Positions 57,225 through 64,000 of a stretch of 64,000 nt of DNA are shown piece by piece. The stretch spans positions 744,001-808,000 of the forward strand of contig JAQOOI010000070.1 in NCBI GenBank assembly GCA_028554645.1, given 5' to 3'. Numbering within the stretch: the first letter of the stretch is position 1; each line of letters begins with the position of its first letter. A model generated the notes under the pieces. That model searched no databases. It was not told where the DNA came from and saw only the letters and a list, made by a program, of their open reading frames with translations. Source of the stretch: Omphalotus guepiniiformis. Taxonomy: Eukaryota; Basidiomycota; Agaricomycetes; Agaricales; Omphalotaceae. The position numbers and the translations under genes were made by a program.

Positions 57225-59207
57225 TTTTGAGGTAAGTAGTGGGTTCGGTTGGGAGTGGGTTTGACGCTTCTAATGAGATTGGGCGAGGCTTTTGTACAAT
57301 CCTAGTTGGGCTGGAACTTTCCGAGAATAGGTCGGAGCACAAGACATAGTGCCATAAGCGAGAATAGATCATTGTCGGTTGGTATGATCATGGTTCGTCA
57401 ACCTGACTACGGAGTTGAGGGCGATGGACAATTGAGAAGGTTGGAACTGTTTGAACATAAAAGTATTCTTGGCTTTGAGATTAATGGGCGTGTTTCGACC
57501 CGGCGTACATATAGTAGACTGCGCAGTATGTGAGTACTTGCAGGTACTTAGCAAGACTTGGGCGATGGCCGCGATACCCATTTGGCTGCCAATACCTAGG
57601 AATCTTACGTTAGTTGCACGAATACAGATAAAGGAGGAAAGACTTATTCATACACCAGATCAGTCACGGTAAGCAGTCATCTCGGCACTAGGACTCGAGA
57701 AAGCGACCAGAAAGGTTCTGAGGGGGTAAACATCCAGATCTAGGGGGCTACCATAGACGTCTGTAGGTGCAATCGTGCCAGGCCAACATGCAAATAGCCT
57801 TAAGACCTTGTACACTGCGCATTCCTCTACTTCACCAATAACAGACCAAATACGTACGATGCCGATTTGAATTTCACAAGACTTTGTCCACCGATGAGCG
57901 CGTGCCAGCAGGTATGTAGTGGCATCTCATGACAGATGAGATGGAACCACTTGGGGCAGCGGGGACGACTGAATACCATTCCCGTGGCATCATATCATTT
58001 GTGGCTGGTAGTGCATGCATTGACAGATATGCATTTGAATACATTGAACGTTCTTAGGATAGAGCATTGCCTGGCGGAGATAGAAGCAAGAATTTTGGAA
58101 TAGGCGCAGACTCGATGACATTCCAGTTGTCGATTGGAGGAGATATTAATCAAAATGTATGAGTGAGCGCTAATGACTGCGCAGAACTTGGGTCCCTATA
58201 CCAATGACCAGAAAGACGGCAGATGTTGAACCTTGTCCAATGTGAGAAAGAAAGACCAGAGGTTGCTGAACCTCATGCGCCACGCGCCACGACCCAAGTG
58301 CGACCGATCTTCAAGCTCACAGGAATTTCACAGGTATAACGAACACAATTGAAATAGTAGCATGAATTGGCTTACCCTTCACTTCCGGTGCCAGATCCCA
58401 TTCATGGAATTGCCAAAAGTTGAACTTCAAAGAGATTTCTGGATCCATTCGGCGGATGATCTTCAGGGACAACCGACCTCTCTTCCTTAGCAAAAGTGGG
58501 CATTCAAACCTTGAATGGAATCGTCCTGCTTCTGGTGCGCATCCTGCTTTTGAGATTCTTTGAGCCTGCTAACTCGCGACGTCTTTCCAGAATCATGAGT
58601 CGCTATCATTCCGGTCAATTTCCTGACTTCACCAATGAGAAATGGACAGGGCACAGGCACACAGTTTACTTTTGCTACGAATGTGCTTCGGACGAAGCGC
58701 GTATTGTATCTCCGTTTCGGGGGGCTAGTCTGTTATAATTGGCAGATCGGCTTATCACTATTTTTCTCAAACTATCATCTCCCAGCGTGCACTACAGTCC
58801 TACTTCCCCACATCCTTGACGCACTCTATGTCAGTTACTTCCTTGGAAATATCACCGTGAGCTTTTCGAATGAGTATGATCTACAAATTCTTGTTTCTCA
58901 TTACTGTCGCAGATCCAATCCTATCAAGACTCGACAATGTACTTTCCATGCTTGACCAGAAGTTGACTTCCAATGACGAGCCTGAATATCTGGCGCTGTT
59001 ACAAGCTTTACATGAATCAGTCGAGACTGTGAGAGTCAACTATCTAGGTGTATGAGTGCTTGCTTGGCTGAACAGAACACACAAATCTTACTTTCTTCCC
59101 TACTTTGTATGAGTATGCTAGTGTACTCCATACAGAACGGCCGCCACCTTCCTTACTCCTAGTGTGCTCAAAGGCGACAGACTTCAGGGTCCTATCAAGG
59201 TCCTACC
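57225..59207. other. Intergenic region with possible decayed coding fragments
   Basis: Most of it shows nothing. Between about 58570 and 59055 on the plus strand, fragments in different frames look coding-like (FPDFTNEKWTGHRHTVYF; ATNVLRTKRVLYLRFGG; ILSRLDNVLSMLDQKLTSND; EYLALLQALHESVETVRVNY), but no consistent splicing joins them. They may be the remnant of a gene. Confidence 0.35.
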
Positions 59208-60250
59208 CTAAGTGATAACACGCTGCGACGATTCGAGAAGAGTGAAAAAATCAGAACTCGAGTAGGCAACAGCGTCTGCGCCCTCATCTGCAAACACGAC
59301 ATAGAAAAGCTTCTCCTTCCCTATTGTCAAAAAGCACGAGACCCTGAATGCTTTGTCGCCCATATCACCAGTGGACGTGAAAGTGTGTCCGCTTAGAGGT
59401 TCCGGATTAAGTTGGAAAGAGGCCAATTCTTTTAGCGAGACTGATTTGCGAGGGTAGTGCAGAATGTCGCTCCAGGAGAATGGCTGTCCGGGAAGAGCGA
59501 GGGGATAATCATTGGCGGGGGGTACGGATGATGCCGGCGTGCTTGTCCTAGATGATGGGGGTATGTGTGCACCAGATGGCGTGGGGCTGTTTGCACTCGA
59601 CAATGTCGGTGTGCCTGCGCCGGATGAGGTGGGCGTGGGTGCACCTCTTAGAAGAGGGTGCGGGTTTTCCGGCATCTGAAAATGAAATGGTGGGTATTGA
59701 TGGCTCGCACTATCACAACGTCAAAATCAACACATGAAAGCTTGCGACAGTGGCGTACCTTTTAGTTGACACGTATTCCCCTATTGCCAGCTGTATCTTC
59801 AACCCCAAATCGGCTGCAAGCGTCAGCTGGAGCCGACAGAGTAATGCGAGTGTGTTAACAGCTGCGACATGACTGAAGGAAAAGCAGTTAAGAGACCGTG
59901 CCGACTGAAAGTAATATGTCGGCTTACTCGTAGATTGTAACACATTTCTTCTCAAGAAATTGCTCCCCTATCTGAATTTGCTCCTGGTATTTGTCGCGAG
60001 CCGGGACAGAGCCCATCGGCGGTGCCTTGGCGGCGTACTCCTGCCACGCCTCGGCGTACGCATTCGGGTCTCTTCGTAGAAAAGCGAAGTGCTCCTCGGT
60101 ACGTACTGTCCACTCGAATATTTTCTGACCGAGTTCTTCAGCCTTGACACGTTCGGCAGCGTTGAGTTTAGACAGGAAGGTTCTGGTGCTCGTCATGATG
60201 GTTGTGGTCAAAGAAGCTGACCGGAAGAAAGGATGTACACGTTGTAACAT
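59208..60250 (-). CDS. Hypothetical protein, exon structure unsettled (possibly two genes)
   Basis: Exon A (ATG at 60250 or 60196) encodes TRTFLSKLNAAERVKAEELG, KIFEWTVRTEEHFAFLRRD, ARDKYQEQIQIGEQFLEK. It splices by a GA/GTAAGC..TTCAG/T intron to exon B (DHVAAVNTLALLCRLQLTLA, LGLKIQLAIGEY). A third open block (59675-59208) starts MPENPHPLLRG, is Pro/Ser/Thr-rich, and then has an ordered-looking domain (FSWSDILHYPRKSVSLKELA, FLTIGKEKLFYVVFADEGAD) ending SQRVIT. Exon B's obvious donor (AAAAG/GTACGC) leaves phase 2 while the third block needs phase 0, so either a GTGTCA donor is used or the third block is a separate gene whose ATG follows an AG. Family unknown. Confidence 0.5.
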
Positions 60251-61208
60251 CCAGCCAATGTCAATGTGCGTGAATTATGAATAACTCTATTTCGTATAAA
60301 TGACCGACCGATCTCTTCACAGGCCTATTGGTATGCTACATGCACCCGAGGACGAGAACATTCGTTTCCCTGTAGGATTACAACTTGTGGGACTCGAACG
60401 ATGCCGCGAGGTCAAAGCAGTCCGTACGATCACTGTGAAGATCTGAGCTATCCAATGCACTTAAGTATAACGCCGCGACAACGTAATTTCTCCGCTTATA
60501 TGTACTCAAGACGAGATCATGCCAAAGCGGTTTTAAACTTTTATTTATGCAAAGTGTACATCAAAGCATACAACAAAACTTTTAATGAAACAACTCAAAC
60601 GACAGCCTCACTGATCTTGACCAATTCAAGGCTAAATGATGTCCCATCTCATCTCCGAAAAAAATCGATGGTACAACACCGTGCGAGACAAATACACGAC
60701 CTGCCAAAAGATGTCCTTAGTTGTGCACGAAGGGTAGGATTGCAGTTACGGGGCTGAGCCCGTTCCTGCCGCGTGCAGCGATTTCTGGAGCAACATCCTA
60801 GACAGGCAATGCGCAAGCCGGCACTCGTTTAATCGTTTACTCTGTTGTAATCAAGATTAGAAAAAAGGCCGAAACTCTAAGAAACTGAAAATACGAACTG
60901 GAACGAGCTCTCATCTTTCTGCGTTTGCGTCTGAGCCTGCGGGATCTCTTCTTCTTCCACTTCTCTCTCATACTGGAGACAAGGGATAAAAGTCAGTATC
61001 CTGTGCAGAAATGAACGACGGCAGCTCACATTTCTCTGAGTTATGGAAGGTACTGAGGAGGATAAGTCTGTACGGCGGGTCTGGGTTATGCGTGGTACTG
61101 TACAGTTCTCACATAAGGTACTCCCACGGTCGCGTGCTGGTGCTATTGAAATTTGAGGTGATCTCACGTAAGCGCTATTAAAGCGTGGCGCTCTTCGCAC
61201 TTCGAGCG
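60251..61208. other. Intergenic region
   Basis: No supported gene. ORFs at 60401-60757 and 60877-61239 lack domains and conflict with the promoter of the Rrn9-domain gene. Confidence 0.4.
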
Positions 61209-62785
61209 ATGAGCAAGCGCCGACGTGTGCCAAAGGCACTACAAGCTGAATTGACAGAATATGCCTCCTTACTTCGTGCTCTTCGCGCCAATGACACCTT
61301 GGATATCACCTCGCAACTTACTAGATACCAGCAGAAAGGCAAAGCCAGGGCTTGGGATGAAGATGAAGATGAGGACGAAGATAATATAGGCATGGAGGAT
61401 GACGACTATGAGCTGGATAATCGGCGGACTCTAACACCGAATAATGACGAAGAAGACGAGCTAGCCTCAGGCCGGAGTAACTACATGGAGCAGTCGCAGT
61501 CGTCTCGACCAAGTTCACCCTCTCAGGTTCCTTCGAAACGAAAACATACTCAATCTCCCGCCTCTTCCCGAGCGCGCCTGAAGCGTGCTAGGAAGACTCC
61601 GAGAAAAGCTTCTCCACGAAAGACACGAGATACTTGGACCCGATGGCCTCTTCTGTTGGAGGATGTTCCTGTACCGGAGTGGAGCCTCGAGGACGAAGTC
61701 GGACTCATTGTAGAGATGCTCTTCAAACAATCTGTTCAACAGCAGCGTCAGCCCTCTAAGGCAGGGTCTGGTGTCTCTGGGTCGCCTCGACACACCTCGA
61801 CCTCCCCTTTTCCTTCCTCAACTCATGGCTCGGATATTGACATGGACGACGAGATCACATCTGACTCTGATCTAGAACTGGGTGGTGACTCGCCCTTCAT
61901 CTCATCACTTGCTCTCTCTACTTCAAGTTATCTTCATTTCATTCTTGCTGCAGTTTCTGCTGTCCTCCCGAAACGTGCTCCGAGCATGCAAAATAGACTC
62001 GCACCAGTTGACTGGGAATGCGTTTTAGAGGCACTGGTTGCATGTGGTCGCGTCGACAGCTCAAATTCTAGCGAAAACCGCGTATCAGAAAAGTATGTAC
62101 CGAGACTCTAGCTCGTGTGGTGTTAGCGCCGGTAGTAATAAACTTTCTTCCTTCCCTTCTATTATCCATGGACTGCAGGGTTCTGTCCAACGTTCGGTAC
62201 CGAATGCAAGCTATCACCAACGTGACTTCTACCGGTGTTTCTTTGCCGTCGGTTGAGGAGCAAGGAGCACCGACAGCAGTAGTGTTGACAAGCCCTAGGG
62301 TTATAGCCCAACCTACAGCTGCTACCCAGCAGGAAGATACCGCTGTAACCGATTTCCTTCAGTCATCCCCAGTCCCTCCCACGCCTATCTCGCAGCCACT
62401 CACAAACAATTCTCCCCTGTCACTCTATCGTATGCAACGCGTTCTTGCCTCTAAACGAAAACTATCACAAGCACTGAGTCGGTACGGAGCGACAGAAGAA
62501 GCGATCTTGTTCTGTCCACCCTTCGTACCTTTCCCTGAGAATCATAAAGATGAAGTCCAGCGTCCAAGACGGAAGCGCGCGTATAAAAAGCGCGCGCCTA
62601 AACAGTCTATCAAAAAGCCTGAGGAGGCAGACAAGCAAGATAAAAGCACTGAGTATGCCGATGACTCGGATGAGAATCTTGAACATGCTCTACCTGAGGA
62701 TGATGGCGTCCGCGATAATTCTGTTGGAGGAGATTCATACGCTGTGGACACGGATGACGATGAATACGACCCAGATGATGATTAG
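61209..62785 (+). CDS. Rrn9-domain protein (RNA polymerase I initiation factor-like)
   Basis: Two exons (61209-62092, 62179-62785) give 496 residues. The N-terminus starts MSKRRRVPKALQAELTEYAS, with an acidic block (DEDEDEDEDNIGMEDDDYE). The recognisable element is RDTWTRWPLLLEDVPVPEWS followed by LEDEVGLIVE, which matches the Rrn9 domain found in yeast upstream activation factor for rDNA transcription and in many basidiomycete proteins (family assignment from memory). A helical stretch follows (SYLHFILAAVSAVLPKRAPS, WECVLEALVACGRVD), then VRYRMQAI, a basic patch (RPRRKRAYKKRAPKQSIKK) and an acidic end (DTDDDEYDPDDD). Probable nuclear/nucleolar protein. The start is the ATG at 61209 because no ATG lies upstream in frame. 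Confidence 0.72.
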
Positions 62786-63165
62786 CGGCGGTCATGCTGA
62801 TGATAATGGTCGGGAGGGCACAAAGTAAGGTTTCAAAGCTTGAATCCACATAACATGGTCTAACTGCCGCTCTATTTTCATAGTACAGTCGAAATGTCCA
62901 TGCGATAAAAATGCACAAGAACATATACACCATTGTTAATCAATATTTCAGATTGCTTGCTTTGCGCTACGTCGGAAATGTTCGCTTTCGACACGACTTC
63001 GAGTTCGCGACTGTTTCGTGAATATCGGGACTAGGAAACGGAATCGCAACCAAAACCCCGTATCTCTTCATAATTGCCCTCTGGACCTCGGATGGATGGT
63101 CTGCCATCTCAGTCGTAATGATGCAAACACTCATGGAGAACGCTGCACTTGATAATTCTAATTGG
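62786..63165. other. Convergent intergenic region
   Basis: A minus-strand ORF at 62967-63263 overlaps the end of the next gene in another frame; no independent support. Confidence 0.4.
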
Positions 63166-63481
63166 CTAGATGGTCGAATGTGGAGGATCAGTTGCAATAT
63201 GCTCAGACAGGCGAAAGACGTACTCTTCGACAGACACGATCTCCTTCTCACATTCTGCTTCAAGCTTTGAAAAATCCTTGGACCTTGCTTGTGGAGAGTG
63301 GTCAGGGGGTAGTAAGTTACTACGGATCTGCATTCTGGCTACGTCGCATTTCACACCAGCAAGGTCTTCCGTTATTCGAGTCAAATAGAAGCTGGTAGTG
63401 GCATATATTATGTGCAAGGGTTTTGATCGAAGTCTGCGTCTCCAGCGCAAATTGTTGTAATATAACTGTGTCGGAAGACAT
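63166..63481 (-). CDS. Small coiled-coil-like protein, 80 residues
   Basis: Two exons (63481-63357 and 63283-63166) separated by a 73-bp GTGTGA..GCAAG intron give 80 residues. Sequence features: MSSDTVILQQFALETQTSI, KTLAHNICHYQLLFDSNN, then GRPCW across the junction, then KDFSKLEAECEKEIVSVEEY, VFRLSEHIATDPPHSTI. Both halves are helical with heptad-like hydrophobics, the design of small kinetochore, mediator or tethering-complex subunits. I cannot name the family. Both junction phases agree and the start is the first ATG. Confidence 0.55.
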
Positions 63482-64000
63482 GCCACTGGGTAGGATCTAT
63501 GTTAGCGATAGCTCAGCCCTCCCGTCTAAACAATATAACTTGTTCAAGGATTCAAGCAAGCTATCCCGTTTCTTCAACAACAACCACTGGCCCATTCACG
63601 GTCGTCGAAGAGTCTGATGCAAATGATCTTTGCCCATAATTTCTTGACGCATGAATGAAGGCGTTCTGGGACTTTCATCTAACTATGTAAAAGGAATCCT
63701 GAATGCCCTCTGAGCGCACTTTTACCATTCACTTACAACGCCGAAGTCATTGTGGCAGGCAACATTCCTTGAGACCGCCGGCAAGTGCCGTGCTTTGACC
63801 CCGCGACCGCACCCGCCCCCATACAATGGTACTTCCGTCCTTCCATATGATGCACAATATGATGCATTCGCTGCATCCCAAATACTTACAAGTCTACAAT
63901 GGACGTCAACTGGGACAAATTAGATTCGTGTAGATCTGAACTTCCATGGTCTTTCGCCTTTGGCGAGCACTGAGTAAGTCATTTTTAGGAGTTGTCACTC
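63482..64000. other. Window end, possible first exon of a plus-strand gene
   Basis: Nothing certain. Plus-strand ATGs at 63899 (MDVNWDKLDSCRSELPWSF) and about 63945 (MVFRLWRAL) precede a strong donor GTAAGT at 63973, so a plus-strand gene may begin here and run out of the window. Too little sequence to support a call. Confidence 0.25.

Noticed and set aside
60365..60450. tRNA-like GACTCGAAC and GATAGCTCAG patterns on the minus strand
   Set aside because: T-stem and acceptor stem do not pair; no cloverleaf can be drawn.
62967..63263. Minus-strand ORF of 98 codons overlapping the 80-residue gene
   Set aside because: Different frame from the well-spliced gene; no domain and no independent promoter.
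1..64000. CRISPR arrays, insertion sequences, rRNA genes or viral elements
   Set aside because: None seen; the window is eukaryotic nuclear DNA, and apart from the two-copy repeat no transposase or reverse-transcriptase motifs were recognised.

Overview
This window reads as the nuclear genome of a filamentous basidiomycete, most likely an Agaricomycete mushroom. The signs are dense genes with many introns of about 45-75 bp (GT..AG, CTNA-type branch sites), fungal families (Zn2Cys6 regulators, NCS1 and MFS permeases, Mcd4, Cwc22, RSC7/Npl6, Rrn9) and a eukaryotic initiator tRNA-Met. I joined exons by hand; many genes have no long open frame and appear only after splicing. Gene identities come from motif and family recognition, not from database searches.

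Left part (0.2-14 kb): a small secreted cysteine-containing protein, a head-to-head pair of tiny housekeeping genes (OST4 and QCR8), a gene whose spliced frame joins three Myb/SANT repeats to a complete glutathione S-transferase, a low-complexity gene of unknown function, a secreted protein with long Lys/Asp/Gly/Tyr repeats, and tRNA-iMet.

Centre-left (14.5-27 kb): the most interesting block. An N-carbamoyl-D-amino-acid hydrolase (nitrilase superfamily) and a hydantoinase/dihydropyrimidinase are transcribed divergently from a 229-bp promoter. They are followed by a Zn2Cys6 activator resembling Dal81/TamA, an NCS1 nucleobase/allantoin/hydantoin-type permease, and a class II aldolase/adducin-family protein. 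Together this looks like a candidate cluster for uptake and two-step opening of cyclic ureides (hydantoins or dihydropyrimidines) to amino acids, CO2 and ammonia, with its own regulator.

Middle (27-45.9 kb): a P-loop ATPase, an MFS transporter, a hypothetical membrane protein, the GPI-anchor enzyme Mcd4/PIG-N, a second Zn2Cys6 regulator, an acidic RING E3 ligase and a triose-phosphate/nucleotide-sugar-type transporter. Two diverged copies of a roughly 200-bp repeat lie just beyond the stop codons of the MFS and MCD4 genes.

Right part (48-64 kb): an LACTB2-like metallo-beta-lactamase, the spliceosomal factor Cwc22, a conserved unknown, an RSC7/Npl6 chromatin-remodelling subunit, a tiny secreted peptide ORF interrupted by an in-frame TGA, an unclear two-part gene, an Rrn9-domain protein and an 80-residue coiled-coil-like protein. 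Several genes need non-canonical splice boundaries (one CT-AG, one AT-AG, one missing AG, two GC-AG); these deserve checking against transcripts and raw reads.
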